Below, in pieces: positions 1-8,627 of a stretch of DNA of 64,000 bases (the stretch's first letter is position 1; each line of letters begins with the position of its first letter). A program made the translations under genes and the position numbers. The stretch is from Natronomonas sp. (GTDB lineage Archaea > Halobacteriota > Halobacteria > Halobacteriales > Haloarculaceae): NCBI RefSeq assembly GCF_028274965.1, contig NZ_JAQCNO010000066.1, positions 1 to 64,000 on the forward strand, read 5' to 3'. The notes beneath the pieces are model-generated. The model saw nothing but the letters and a program-made list of their open reading frames with translations, did not search any database and was not told the origin of the DNA.

Positions 1-97
1 CGAGTGAGGCGTTCGAAGCACGCCGTGCGGCCTGGGGTGTCACCACACGAAACGCATACCGGCGGAACACGAGTTTGAGGAGACGAACCGAACGAAC

Positions 98-149
98 GGA
101 CTCGCCGGGACTGAGCAAACCCGGAGGGTTTGCGAGGGTCGGCGAGCCC
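98..149. repeat. 52-bp hairpin ending in tRNA-Ala-like termini
   Basis: Positions 98-110 repeat the 3' end of the neighbouring tRNA-Ala (GGACTCGCCGGGA, also at 183-195). The other end, 143-149, matches the tRNA 5' acceptor strand (CGAGCCC on the plus strand). The outer arms pair over nine positions with one G.U. An inner perfect stem GCAAACCC/GGGTTTGC (114-132) has a 3-base loop. It lies just downstream of the tRNA on the minus strand. It could be a degenerate tRNA remnant, an old attachment-site copy or a structured terminator; the sequence alone does not decide. Confidence 0.5.
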
Positions 150-181
150 ATCGACTGAGTGAGCACCGCGAACGAAGGAGA

Positions 182-253
182 TGGACTCGCCGGGATTTGA
201 ACCCGGGGCCTTCCCCGTGCCAGGGGGATGATCTACCGCTGATCTACGAGCCC
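182..253 (-). tRNA. tRNA-Ala (anticodon GGC)
   Basis: The minus strand folds as a 72-nt cloverleaf with acceptor stem GGGCTCG/CGAGTCC, D stem GATC/GATC, anticodon stem TCCCC/GGGGA, loop CTGGCAC and T stem CCGGG/CCCGG around TTCAAAT. The anticodon is GGC, reading GCC. The G3.U70 wobble pair, the alanine identity element, is present. The discriminator is A and CCA is not encoded, as is common in haloarchaea. There is no intron. Confidence 0.95.
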
Positions 254-280
254 GCGGTCACCGGATCATATCCCGAGGCG

Positions 281-290
281 ATTGATAAAC
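281..290 (-). promoter_or_regulatory. TATA box of tRNA-Ala
   Basis: The minus strand reads GTTTATCAAT about 30 bases before the tRNA 5' end (253). This is the spacing expected for an archaeal TATA box giving a start a few bases upstream of the mature tRNA. It is inferred from position and AT content in GC-rich DNA. Confidence 0.5.
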
Positions 291-409
291 CCATCGAAGC
301 GGCCGGCGAGCCGTCCGGAGCGTACCCTCCCGGACCGCCCGCCGAGGCCGACCCGCCCGGTTCGGACGCTCCGTTAAAGTCAAACACCTGCCCGCGGATA
401 GTGTGTGTC

Positions 410-826
410 ATGAGCACGGAACAGGGACAGCGAACCATCAGGTGTCTGGTTGCGAAGGTCGGCCTTGACGGCCACGACCGCGGCGCACATGTGATCGCGC
501 GGGCGTTTCGGGACGCCGGCTTCGAGGTCATCTACTCCGGTCTACACAAGTCCCCGGACGACATTGTTCAGGCGGCCGTCCAGGAGGACGTCGACGTCCT
601 CGGGATCTCGATCCTCTCGGGGGCTCACGACACGCTCGTTCCGAAGATCCTCGAGGGGCTCCGCGAGTACGACGCCTTCGAGGACACGCTCGTCATCGTC
701 GGTGGGATCGTGCCCGAAGACGACCGCGCGGCGCTGTACGAGGCCGGCGTCGCCGAGATATTCGGCCCCGGGTCGTCGATGGACGAGACGATCGAGTTCG
801 TCCGCGAGAACGCCCCGGAACGATAG
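410..826 (+). CDS. methylmalonyl-CoA mutase, B12-binding (small/C-terminal) subunit
   Basis: This is the cobalamin-binding half of methylmalonyl-CoA mutase, which interconverts methylmalonyl-CoA and succinyl-CoA in propionate-type metabolism. The 138-residue protein has the DxHxxG motif (DGHDRG, residues 20-25, with His22 as the cobalt ligand), followed by the SILSG and VGG motifs of the B12 Rossmann domain. The length fits a stand-alone subunit; the catalytic barrel subunit is not in this window. ATG at 410 is preceded by GTTAAAGTC (372-380), a plausible TATA box. The stop codon abuts the start of the MeaB-type GTPase, so the two are surely co-transcribed. Upstream in-frame codons run into the tRNA and are not used. 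Confidence 0.92.
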   Translation: MSTEQGQRTIRCLVAKVGLDGHDRGAHVIARAFRDAGFEVIYSGLHKSPDDIVQAAVQEDVDVLGISILSGAHDTLVPKILEGLREYDAFEDTLVIVGGIVPEDDRAALYEAGVAEIFGPGSSMDETIEFVRENAPER

Positions 827-1879
827 ATGTCCGAGGACGCGCTCATCGACGGGCTGCTCGCGGGAAAACACCGCGCTCTCGCGCGCGTGATCACGAACAT
901 CGAGAACCGGTCGCCGGGGTACCGCGATCTCGTCTCGCGGCTCCACGAGCACACGGGCCAAGCGGAGGTCATCGGCATCACCGGCTCGCCCGGCGCGGGC
1001 AAGTCGACGCTCGTCGACAAGATGGCGGCCACGTACCGCGAGCGGGGGGAGACGGTCGGGGTCATCGCGATCGATCCCTCCTCGCCGTTTACCGGTGGGG
1101 CGGTGCTCGGCGACCGCATCCGGATGGCCTCGAACGTCGGCGACATGGACGTCTTCTTCCGCTCGATGTCGGCCCGCGGTTCGCTCGGGGGGCTCTCGAC
1201 GGCGACGACGGACGCGGTGAAGGCCCTCGACGCCTTCGGCAAGGACAAGATCATCGTCGAGACCGTCGGCGCGGGCCAAAACGAGATCGAGATCGTCAAG
1301 ACCGCCGACACGGTCGCGGTGTTGGTGCCGCCCGGTTCCGGCGACGACGTCCAGATGCTCAAGGCGGGCATCCTCGAGATCGCCGACGTCTTCGTCGTCA
1401 ACAAGGCCGACATGGACGGGGCCGACCGGACCGTGATGGAACTCAGAGAGATGATCAACATGCGCGACGTGTCGCCGATCGCGGGCCACCACGGCGCCGA
1501 TGTCGACCCCGGAGCCGCCGAGAGGGACGAGACCGGACCCGGAGACGACGAGGCGGACCCGGGCTGGGAACCGCCGATCGTCGAGACGGTCGCGAAGAAC
1601 GGCGACGGCGTCGAGACGTTCCTCGAGACGATCGCCGACCACGCCGCCTGGCTCGCCGAGAGCGGCGAGCGCGAGGCCCAGGCCCGCGAGCGGTACGCGG
1701 CCGAGATAGAGACGCTGCTCCGGGAGGACACGGCGTCGCTGCTCGAGGAGGAACTGGACGCCCGCGGCGGCTTGGAGTCCTACGTCGATCGCGTGTTGCG
1801 AAAGGAGACGGACCCCTACTCTGTCGCCGACGAACTCGTCGCCCCGATCGAGGCCTGCGTGCGCGACAGACGCGAGTGA
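827..1879 (+). CDS. meaB: MeaB/ArgK-type GTPase chaperone of methylmalonyl-CoA mutase
   Basis: This is a P-loop GTPase of the G3E family that protects and reloads methylmalonyl-CoA mutase with adenosylcobalamin. Of 350 residues, the Walker A GSPGAGKST is near 53-61, ETVGAGQ at 145-151 and the guanine-specificity motif NKAD at 192-195. A short acidic Asp/Gly-rich insertion follows residue 220, typical of salt adaptation. It starts at the base after the mutase subunit stop, implying translational coupling. The adenosyltransferase at 48.6 kb supplies the cofactor for the same system. Confidence 0.92.
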   Translation: MSEDALIDGLLAGKHRALARVITNIENRSPGYRDLVSRLHEHTGQAEVIGITGSPGAGKSTLVDKMAATYRERGETVGVIAIDPSSPFTGGAVLGDRIRMASNVGDMDVFFRSMSARGSLGGLSTATTDAVKALDAFGKDKIIVETVGAGQNEIEIVKTADTVAVLVPPGSGDDVQMLKAGILEIADVFVVNKADMDGADRTVMELREMINMRDVSPIAGHHGADVDPGAAERDETGPGDDEADPGWEPPIVETVAKNGDGVETFLETIADHAAWLAESGEREAQARERYAAEIETLLREDTASLLEEELDARGGLESYVDRVLRKETDPYSVADELVAPIEACVRDRRE

Positions 1880-1928
1880 GAGCCGCCCCGGGCGGCGACT
1901 CCTCTTTTCGGCCGCAACGCCAGAACGC

Positions 1929-2945
1929 TCAGGAGAACTCGATCGACACCGGCGTCGCCGCCGGTGGCTCCCGGCTTAGGAGGTCCTCGATCGCGTCGAG
2001 CTCCGAGCGCACCGCCGCCGTTTCGCCCTCCGAGAGCGCCTTGCGGGCCTTCGCGATCCGGTTCTCGGCGGAGCTGACGGCCTCGCTCTGGTCGCGGGCC
2101 CACTCGCCGGTCAACTCGTGGCCGAGCCAGTCGCCGAGCAGCTCGACGAAGGCCCGCTCCCAGGCGGTGAACTCGGCTCTGTCCCCGCGGTCACAGAAAC
2201 AGAGCGTCCCGTGGCGGCGATCGCCGACGTACACCGGCGTTCCGATGTACGAGGAAAACCCCGACTCGCCGTCGGCGTCGGTTGCGACGGCGACGATGCC
2301 GCTGCCGTCGACGGTCAGGTCCTCGACGTCGTCGGCCAGCGGGACCCCCTCGGCGGTGTCGAACGGGAGCCCTCCGTCGCTGCTCTCGACGAGGATCTCG
2401 ACGCCGTCCCCGTCGTCGGTGACCAACGCGCCGTACTCCGCGTCGAGCGTTTCGCGGCCGAGTTCGGCGAGCTCCTCGGTCGGCGTCGAGACGCTGTCGA
2501 TGACGGTCCGCGCGAGCCGCCTGAGCGCGGATTCGCGCCGCTGGACCGCCTCCTCGGCCCGGTACCGCGCCGAGACGTTCTCGATCCGGTTTGCGAGGAT
2601 CCGCCACTGATCGGCCCCCCGTCGTTTCCGGAAGTAGTCGGTGACGCCCGCCGAGACCGCCTCGCTCGCGATCTCCTCGCTGCCGCGGGCGGTAAACAGA
2701 ATAAAGGGGAGATCGGCGTCGATCTCGCGGACGTATTCGAGCAGTTCGAGCCCCGTCATCTCCGGCATGTGGTAGTCGCTGACGACGCAGTCGGCGTCGC
2801 CGTCGTCGACCGCCTCAAGGGCGTCGCTCGGATCGGTTTCGATGCGGATGGAGAACTCCTCGCCGAGCGTGCCGAGTTGGTTCGCCATGAGATCGGCCAA
2901 GGACGGATCGTCGTCGACGAGCAGTACGCGCGTGGGACCGGCCAT
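1929..2945 (-). CDS. response regulator with REC and GAF domains
   Basis: The N-terminal receiver domain (about 1-120) has the acidic pocket D11-D13, phospho-acceptor D57 (SDYHMP) and Lys107. A GAF-like sensory domain follows (about 140-290), then a charged helical tail. No histidine kinase or DNA-binding output domain is visible, so it belongs to the haloarchaeal class of regulators that receive phosphoryl groups and sense a ligand or light state, perhaps acting through protein contacts. No cognate kinase is adjacent. The gene stands alone between convergent meaB and the oxidoreductase. The signal it senses cannot be read from sequence. Confidence 0.85.
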   Translation of the reverse strand: MAGPTRVLLVDDDPSLADLMANQLGTLGEEFSIRIETDPSDALEAVDDGDADCVVSDYHMPEMTGLELLEYVREIDADLPFILFTARGSEEIASEAVSAGVTDYFRKRRGADQWRILANRIENVSARYRAEEAVQRRESALRRLARTVIDSVSTPTEELAELGRETLDAEYGALVTDDGDGVEILVESSDGGLPFDTAEGVPLADDVEDLTVDGSGIVAVATDADGESGFSSYIGTPVYVGDRRHGTLCFCDRGDRAEFTAWERAFVELLGDWLGHELTGEWARDQSEAVSSAENRIAKARKALSEGETAAVRSELDAIEDLLSREPPAATPVSIEFS

Positions 2946-3010
2946 ATGAGAAGTCGGGCATATAGGGGGTTAATGCTTCTGGCTGACTCACGACCCGAGC
3001 CGGGAGTGTC

Positions 3011-3598
3011 TCAGACGTACCGCTCTTCGTTCCAGGGGTTCGCGCTCGCCGAGTAGCCGCGCTGCTCCCAGTACCCCCGTTCCGGCTCGGTCAGTATCTC
3101 GACGCCGGAGACCCACTTTGCGCCCTTGTAGGCGTACCTGTGCGGCGTCACGACCCGCAGTGGCCCGCCGTGTTCGCCCGCCAGCGGCTCGCCGTCGAAC
3201 TCCCAGGCGAAGAGCACCCCCTCCCGGAGGCACTCCTCGAGGGGCAGATCGGTCGTGTAGCCGTCGTGTGCGTGAAACAGCACGTGCGTCGCCGCCTCGT
3301 CGATGCCGACGCGGTCGGCGAGCGCCGAGAACGGAACGCCGTGAAACAGGCAGTCGAACCGGGACCAGCCGGTGACGCAATGGAAGTCCTGGCGCTGTGT
3401 CTCGCTGTCGAAGGTCTTGAACTCGCTCAGCGGGACGGAGAGCTCCGACCCGACAGCGCCCCACACGTCGAGCGTCGCCGAGTCCGGCACCGACGGCGTT
3501 TCGCCCTTCGAGAGCGTCGGGAACCGGTCCGTCTCCCGCTGACCGGGCGGGAGCCGGTCCCCGTCGAACGCCTCGTGAATGTCCGTCAGGTCTCGCAT
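3011..3598 (-). CDS. sulfite-oxidase-like molybdopterin-dependent oxidoreductase
   Basis: This 195-residue protein consists of the SUOX/YedY-type molybdopterin-binding fold only. Cys74 in DFHCVTGWS is the expected Mo ligand, and the C-terminal half holds EHGGPLR and YKGAKW-like motifs that contact the pterin. There is no Tat signal, so it should be cytoplasmic, unlike bacterial YedY. It has no dimerisation or heme domain. The start at 3598 is chosen because upstream in-frame codons do not resemble the family. The substrate is unknown. MoaB at 17.8 kb would support cofactor synthesis. Confidence 0.85.
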   Translation of the reverse strand: MRDLTDIHEAFDGDRLPPGQRETDRFPTLSKGETPSVPDSATLDVWGAVGSELSVPLSEFKTFDSETQRQDFHCVTGWSRFDCLFHGVPFSALADRVGIDEAATHVLFHAHDGYTTDLPLEECLREGVLFAWEFDGEPLAGEHGGPLRVVTPHRYAYKGAKWVSGVEILTEPERGYWEQRGYSASANPWNEERYV

Positions 3599-3683
3599 AC
3601 CGGAGGCAGGAGCACCCGACAGGTATGTTTGTCGCCCGACGGCGCCCACACTCGTTTCGCTTTGAGTGATAGATTAGCTGGCG

Positions 3684-3758
3684 AATAACGAAAATATCCT
3701 TCCGATTTATCGATGTCAATTTTCGTGGTAACGAAAAATCCCCGACAGTATTAAATAC
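3684..3758 (+). promoter_or_regulatory. promoter with repeated/inverted operator-like motif before the RHH gene
   Basis: TAACGAAAA occurs twice (3686-3694 and 3729-3737). The second copy is the right arm of the inverted repeat TTTTCGT-GGTA-ACGAAAA (3720-3737). A TATA box (ATTAAATAC, 3750-3758) follows, 28 bases before the next ATG. An operator directly upstream of TATA in front of a ribbon-helix-helix gene suggests autoregulation (inference). Confidence 0.5.
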
Positions 3759-3785
3759 CCCATACCCGAATGACCGACTGTCCCG

Positions 3786-3998
3786 ATGCCGAAGGTACAA
3801 CTCACGGTTCCGGAGCACCTCGAGATGCAGATCGCACAACTCGTCGAGGACGGCGAGTTCGTCAACAGGGAGGAAGCCATCGAAGAACTGCTGTCCACTG
3901 GGCTCCGGGCGTACAAAACGAGCGGCCCGATCGAGGACGACGAACCCGGTTTCGAGGACGACGGGATGATGGGCCACGACGACGAGTACGTCTTCTGA
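3786..3998 (+). CDS. small ribbon-helix-helix (CopG-like) protein
   Basis: This 70-residue protein has a short beta strand (PKVQLTVPEHL) and two helices ending in EEAIEELLSTGLRAY, the pattern of RHH DNA-binding dimers. The tail is acidic, carries two Met and ends DDEYVF. The basic strand is modest, so DNA binding is inferred rather than certain. It is preceded by a clear TATA box and by an inverted repeat that could be its own operator. No toxin gene follows, so it is not an obvious antitoxin. Confidence 0.75.
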   Translation: MPKVQLTVPEHLEMQIAQLVEDGEFVNREEAIEELLSTGLRAYKTSGPIEDDEPGFEDDGMMGHDDEYVF

Positions 3999-4174
3999 CC
4001 GCTCGGTGACCTCGGCACGGTCCCCGCCTCGCCCCTGCCGGTCCGCCCGTTTCCGTCCTCCCGCCCGTCTCCGCGTTCGGAACGCCCTCGCACCGCCGAC
4101 TCCGGAGCGTTCACCGCTCGCGGAGCGGTCCGACCCGCACAAGCGTTAAACGCGCGGTTGTCCTACGCGACGGC

Positions 4175-4453
4175 ATGCACAAGGAGGAACTGCTGGAGCT
4201 ACACGCCAAGATGGTCTCCATTATGGATCACTTCCGCGACATGGACGGGATCGACAACGCGGTGTTCGAGCCCTACGACGAACTCGACGTCACGCCCGAC
4301 GACGTCCACAAGTCGAAAAGCGAGCACAAACACGCGGTGTTCGTCCTCGGGAACGCCCTGGCGAACGTGATGGCCGAAGACGAGTTCTCCGACGCCGGCC
4401 GCATCGGCAAGCGCATGGAGGAACTCGCCGACGACGCCGAGTCGAAGCTCTGA
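4175..4453 (+). CDS. UPF0058 family protein
   Basis: This 92-residue, all-helical acidic protein starts MHKEELLELHAKM and contains the family's conserved KSKSEHKHAVFVLG segment. UPF0058 proteins are widespread in haloarchaea and some methanogens; their function is not established. A TATA-like CGTTAAACG (about 4145-4153) lies 26 bases before ATG, giving a leaderless or near-leaderless mRNA. The family call is from recognition of the sequence pattern. Confidence 0.85.
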   Translation: MHKEELLELHAKMVSIMDHFRDMDGIDNAVFEPYDELDVTPDDVHKSKSEHKHAVFVLGNALANVMAEDEFSDAGRIGKRMEELADDAESKL

Positions 4454-4535
4454 GACGCCACGCGCGTACCGCGTGCGGGCCCCGGGGTCGTCGTTGAACG
4501 CGTAACCTAAACCGGTGGGACCCGAACGCCCGGTA

Positions 4536-5873
4536 ATGAAACCGCCGGGGAGCGACGAGACGGCCCCCGAGTCCGCGGGGATAACGAGTCGGGCGACCCG
4601 CCTGTCGACGCCCCCACAGCCGCGGGCCGCCCTCTCCGTTGCGGACCCGCCCCGGACCCTGTGGGCGGCCCCCGACCAGGCGACGGTCGTCGGCAGCGGC
4701 GCGGCGAGGACCCTCGAGGCGGCCGGGACCGACCGCTTTGGGAGCGTCCGCGCGACCGCCGAGCGGCTGTTTTCGGTCGGCGACGTTCACGCGGGCGCCC
4801 TCGAGGCCCGCCCCCGGCTGTTCGGCGGGTTTTCGTTTCACGACGACCACGCCGAGGAGGGCGCGTGGGCGGGCTACCCGAGCGCGAAGTTCGTGCTCCC
4901 GCGGACGCAGATCACGTACGTCGATGGCGAGGCGTGGCTGACGGTCAACGCCGTCGGAGCGGACGCGAGCGCGGTCGAGACGCGCCTCGAGCGGACCCGC
5001 GAGCGCGTCCAGTCTCTCCCGGACCCGTCGGCGATCAACACGCCGCCGGGGGTCGTCTCCCGCACCCGCACCGCCTCGAAGGCGCAGTGGCGGCGCGGGG
5101 TCACCGCCGCGACCGACCGCATCGCCGCCGGCGAACTCGACAAGGTCGTCCTCGCGCAGGCGCTCAGAACCGCCCTCGCCGAGCGGGTCTCGATCCCCGA
5201 CGTCCTCGCGCGGCTGGGGGAGACGTACCCCGACTGCTACCGGTTTCTGTTCGAACCCGCCGACGGCTCCGCCGGCTTCTTCGGAGCGACCCCCGAGCGG
5301 CTGGTCGACCTCCGCGGGCGGACCGTCGAAACCGGCGCCCTCGCCGGAACGACCGGCCGCGGCGAGACGCCGGAGGAAGACGAGTGGCTCGCCGCCGAAC
5401 TGTTGGCCGACGACAAGAATAGCCACGAACACGACCTCGTCGTTGGGGCCGTCCGCGAGCAGCTCGAACCACACGCGGCGTCGGTCCGGGCGGGCGCCAG
5501 GCGGATCAGGCGGCTCGCGACGGTCCAGCACATCGAGACGCCGATCACGGCCGAGCTCGCAACGGACGAACACGTCCTGACGCTCGTCGAGGCGCTCCAC
5601 CCGACGCCGGCTGTCGGCGGGCTACCGCCGGACAGCGCGCTCGAGACGATCCGCGACACCGAGCCGTTCGACCGGGGCTGGTACGCCGCGCCGGTCGGGT
5701 GGTTCGACGCGGCCGGGTACGGCTCGTTCGCGGTCGCGCTCCGGTCGGCGATCGCCCGCGGCGACGTTGCGACCCTGTTTGCCGGGGTCGGGATCGTGGC
5801 CGACTCGGACCCGGACAGGGAGTGGGACGAGGTGCAGCTGAAGTACCGGCCGATCCTCGACGAACTGGAGTGA
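4536..5873 (+). CDS. menF: isochorismate synthase
   Basis: This enzyme converts chorismate to isochorismate, the first committed step of menaquinone synthesis. The C-terminal chorismate-binding domain holds KVVLAQALR, FFGATPERLV, HPTPAVGG and the final GVGIVADSDPDREWDE block with its Mg-binding acids. About 445 residues is normal for MenF. ATG 4536 is preferred over an in-frame GTG at 4515, which would add seven residues not typical of the family. menD follows after 4 bases, so the pair is an operon. The rest of the men pathway is not in this window. Confidence 0.93.
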   Translation: MKPPGSDETAPESAGITSRATRLSTPPQPRAALSVADPPRTLWAAPDQATVVGSGAARTLEAAGTDRFGSVRATAERLFSVGDVHAGALEARPRLFGGFSFHDDHAEEGAWAGYPSAKFVLPRTQITYVDGEAWLTVNAVGADASAVETRLERTRERVQSLPDPSAINTPPGVVSRTRTASKAQWRRGVTAATDRIAAGELDKVVLAQALRTALAERVSIPDVLARLGETYPDCYRFLFEPADGSAGFFGATPERLVDLRGRTVETGALAGTTGRGETPEEDEWLAAELLADDKNSHEHDLVVGAVREQLEPHAASVRAGARRIRRLATVQHIETPITAELATDEHVLTLVEALHPTPAVGGLPPDSALETIRDTEPFDRGWYAAPVGWFDAAGYGSFAVALRSAIARGDVATLFAGVGIVADSDPDREWDEVQLKYRPILDELE

Positions 5874-5877
5874 GCCG

Positions 5878-7647
5878 ATGAGCGAACCGAACATCAACGC
5901 GCTCTGGGGCCGGACCGTCGCCGACGAACTTGCCGCCGCCGGCGTCGAGACCGCGGTCCTCGCGCCCGGAAGCCGGTCGACGCCGCTGACGGTCGCCGTC
6001 TCCGAGCGCCCCGACATCGAGGCGGTCTCGCACCTCGACGAGCGCTCGGCCGCCTTCTTCGCGCTCGGGTACGCAAAACGGACCGGCCGCGCCGCGGCGC
6101 TCGTCTGCACCTCCGGGACCGCCCTCTCGAATCTCCACCCGGCGGTCGTCGAGGCCGACGCGGCCCGGGTGCCGGTGGTCCTCCTGACGGCCGATCGGCC
6201 GCCGGAACTCGCCGACAGCGGCGCGAACCAGACGATCGATCAGGAGAAGTTCTACGGCGGCTTCGTCCGGCACTACCGGAAACTCCCCGAGCCCGAGGCC
6301 GCCGACCGGAAGCTCCGGTCGCTCCGCACCGCCGTGTCCCGGGCGGTCGGAACGGCCACCGGGTCCGAGCCCGGGCCCGTCCACCTCGATGTCCCGCTGC
6401 GCAAGCCGCTCGAACCGACCGCCGACGCCGGCGGACTCCCGCCCGGCGTCCCTGAGGGGGCGGTCCCGTCGGGGTTCGAAACGCCGCCGCGACCCGCCAC
6501 CGCCGGACGGGACGGGCCGTTCGTCTCGACGACCCGCGGCGAGAGCCGGCTCCCGGAACGCGAGCGCCGGAGGATCGCCGAGACCCTCGAGGACGCCGAC
6601 AGCGGCCTGATCGTCTGTGGGCCGACGGACCGCCCCGCCCCGGCGGCCGAGGCGCTCGCCGAACTGTCGCGGGCAAGCGGCTTCCCGGTGGTCGCCGACC
6701 CGCTCTCGGGACACCGGTTTGGCCCCCACGTCGAGTCGGTCGCCGTCTGCGGCGGGTACGACGGCTACGCGGCCGCACTCGAGGCGACCCCCGAGACCGT
6801 CGTCCGGTTCGGCGCGTCCCCGACGTCGAAGCCGCTGCGGAACTACCTCCGCGAGGCCGGCGGCCGGCAGTTCCTCGTCGATCCGGCCGGCGGGTACCGC
6901 GAGGCGACGTTCACCGCGGGCGATCTCGTCGTCGCCGACGAGACCCGCTTTGCCGCCGACCTCGCGGCGGAGATCGACCGCCGGCCGGGTTCGTACGCCG
7001 ATCGGCTCCGAGCGGCCGAAACCGCCTACTGGGAGTTCGTCGAGGGCAGCGAACCGCCCGAAGGGGCGATCCTCGCCGACGCGGCCCGGCTGGCCCCCGA
7101 TCCGGCGACGATTTTTGTCTCGAACTCGATGCCGGTCCGGGACCTCGATCGGTTCGGAAAGCCCCGCACGGCGGCACTCACCGTCTTGGGCAACCGCGGC
7201 GCGTCGGGGATCGACGGGATCGTCTCGAGCGCGCTCGGGGCCGGCTACGGGACCGACGACCCTCTGATCCTCGTCCTCGGCGACCTCGCGCAGTACCACG
7301 ACATGAACGGCCTGCTCGCGGTCGAACGGGCCGGCGTCGACGCGACGATCGTCTGTCTCAACAACGACGGGGGCGGGATATTCCACCTGCTGCCGATCGA
7401 GGACCACGAGAGCTTCGAGTCGTGGTTCCGAACCCCCCACGGCCTCGATTTCGAGCACTCGGCCGGGCTGTACGACCTCCGGTTCGCCCGGACGGACGAC
7501 CGCGATCGCTTCCGGGAGCTGTACGCCGACTCCCTCGAGAGCGACGGGACCCAACTCATCGAGGTCCGAACCGATTCGGCGTCGAACCACGACGAGCGCC
7601 GCCGGCTACAAGAAGCCGTCCACGACCGCATCCACGACGGCGGGTGA
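5878..7647 (+). CDS. menD: 2-succinyl-5-enolpyruvyl-6-hydroxy-3-cyclohexene-1-carboxylate synthase
   Basis: This ThDP-dependent enzyme joins isochorismate and 2-oxoglutarate in menaquinone biosynthesis. Its 589 residues show the N-terminal pyrimidine-binding domain with the SHLDERSAAFFALG block (catalytic Glu), the CTSGTALSNLHPAVVEA segment, a central Rossmann-like domain, and the C-terminal diphosphate-binding site (GDLAQYHDMNG, CLNNDGGGIF). It is co-transcribed with menF. The length and motif order are standard, and nothing looks damaged. Confidence 0.95.
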   Translation: MSEPNINALWGRTVADELAAAGVETAVLAPGSRSTPLTVAVSERPDIEAVSHLDERSAAFFALGYAKRTGRAAALVCTSGTALSNLHPAVVEADAARVPVVLLTADRPPELADSGANQTIDQEKFYGGFVRHYRKLPEPEAADRKLRSLRTAVSRAVGTATGSEPGPVHLDVPLRKPLEPTADAGGLPPGVPEGAVPSGFETPPRPATAGRDGPFVSTTRGESRLPERERRRIAETLEDADSGLIVCGPTDRPAPAAEALAELSRASGFPVVADPLSGHRFGPHVESVAVCGGYDGYAAALEATPETVVRFGASPTSKPLRNYLREAGGRQFLVDPAGGYREATFTAGDLVVADETRFAADLAAEIDRRPGSYADRLRAAETAYWEFVEGSEPPEGAILADAARLAPDPATIFVSNSMPVRDLDRFGKPRTAALTVLGNRGASGIDGIVSSALGAGYGTDDPLILVLGDLAQYHDMNGLLAVERAGVDATIVCLNNDGGGIFHLLPIEDHESFESWFRTPHGLDFEHSAGLYDLRFARTDDRDRFRELYADSLESDGTQLIEVRTDSASNHDERRRLQEAVHDRIHDGG

Positions 7648-7662
7648 GACCCGCTCTCCTCG

Positions 7663-8571
7663 CTATTCGGATCGGAGGAACGCGACGATCTCGTCACAGA
7701 CTACCTCGGGTCGCTCCTGGTGCATGAAGTGGCCCGCCCCCGGGACCCGAACCACGCGGCAGTCCTCGATGACCGCCCCGGCGTGCTCGAACAGTTCGGG
7801 GCCGATACAGCCGTCGCGCTCGCCGCAGACGACGAGCGTCGGCGTCCGGATCGGCGGGACGTCCGCCACGGAGGGCCGATCGCCGACGACGCCCGCCGCC
7901 GCCGGGAGGCTGACGGTATCGCGGTAGTACCCCAGGGCGTTCTCGACGGTCCCCTCGGCCCGGAACGTCTCTTTGACGTCGTTGATCCGCGCGTCGGGGT
8001 AGTCCCAGCCGGGGCTCCAGAGCCCCCACAGGAACTCGATGGCGGCGAAGTTCCGCCACCTGAGCGCCCGCTCCGGCGCGTCCGGGAGCTGAAACAGCCA
8101 CATGTACCAGCTCCGCAGCGCCTGTCTCGGGTACTCGAACAACAGCGGCTCGAACCCCGGCGGGACGGCAAGCGTCACGAGCTCCGAGAAGGCCTCGGGG
8201 TCGCGCCGGTCGGCGGCGTATGCGGCGACCGCGCCCCAGTCGTGGCCGACGAGCACGGCGTCGTCGGTGCCGAGTTCCTCCCCGAGCGCCTCCGAAAGCG
8301 CGATCGCGTCCCGCCCGAGCGCCCCGCCGGAGTAGTCGCCGTCCGGGGCCGGGTCGGTCGGCGCGTACCCGCGCATGAACGGCGCGACAGCGGTGAACCC
8401 GGCCTCCGCGAGCCGATAGAGGATCGGCGTCATCGACCCGGCGTTGTCCGGGAACCCGTGCAGACAGAGCGCCAGCCGGTCGCCGTCGCCGACGACCAGA
8501 CACTCGAAGGTCAGCCCGTTGGCGTCGACCCGCCGCCGCTTCCGGTGGGGGTCGGCGGTCTCGCTGCTCAT
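7663..8571 (-). CDS. alpha/beta hydrolase, epoxide-hydrolase-like
   Basis: This 302-residue alpha/beta hydrolase has HGFPD (oxyanion region), the nucleophile elbow GHDWGA with Asp instead of Ser, a helical cap (about 140-215), and the catalytic His in GAGHFMHQERPE. An Asp nucleophile marks the epoxide hydrolase/haloalkane dehalogenase branch rather than an esterase. It is convergent with menD and ends 15 bases from it. Despite that position it lacks the Ser of MenH, so a menaquinone role is unlikely. The start at 8571 fits the length of relatives. Confidence 0.85.
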   Translation of the reverse strand: MSSETADPHRKRRRVDANGLTFECLVVGDGDRLALCLHGFPDNAGSMTPILYRLAEAGFTAVAPFMRGYAPTDPAPDGDYSGGALGRDAIALSEALGEELGTDDAVLVGHDWGAVAAYAADRRDPEAFSELVTLAVPPGFEPLLFEYPRQALRSWYMWLFQLPDAPERALRWRNFAAIEFLWGLWSPGWDYPDARINDVKETFRAEGTVENALGYYRDTVSLPAAAGVVGDRPSVADVPPIRTPTLVVCGERDGCIGPELFEHAGAVIEDCRVVRVPGAGHFMHQERPEVVCDEIVAFLRSE

Positions 8572-8627
8572 ACCCAGGCGTGAACACGGGGCTATCAAGT
8601 AACTACCGGCGCCCCGACGACACCGGT

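Noticed and set aside
542..1731. long antisense frames opposite the mutase/MeaB genes
   Set aside because: Arg- or Ser-rich shadow frames produced by GC-rich codon bias; the plus-strand genes have complete family motifs.
7663..8571. alpha/beta hydrolase next to menD as MenH
   Set aside because: The nucleophile elbow is GHDWGA (Asp), not the Ser elbow of MenH, and the gene is convergent rather than in the operon.
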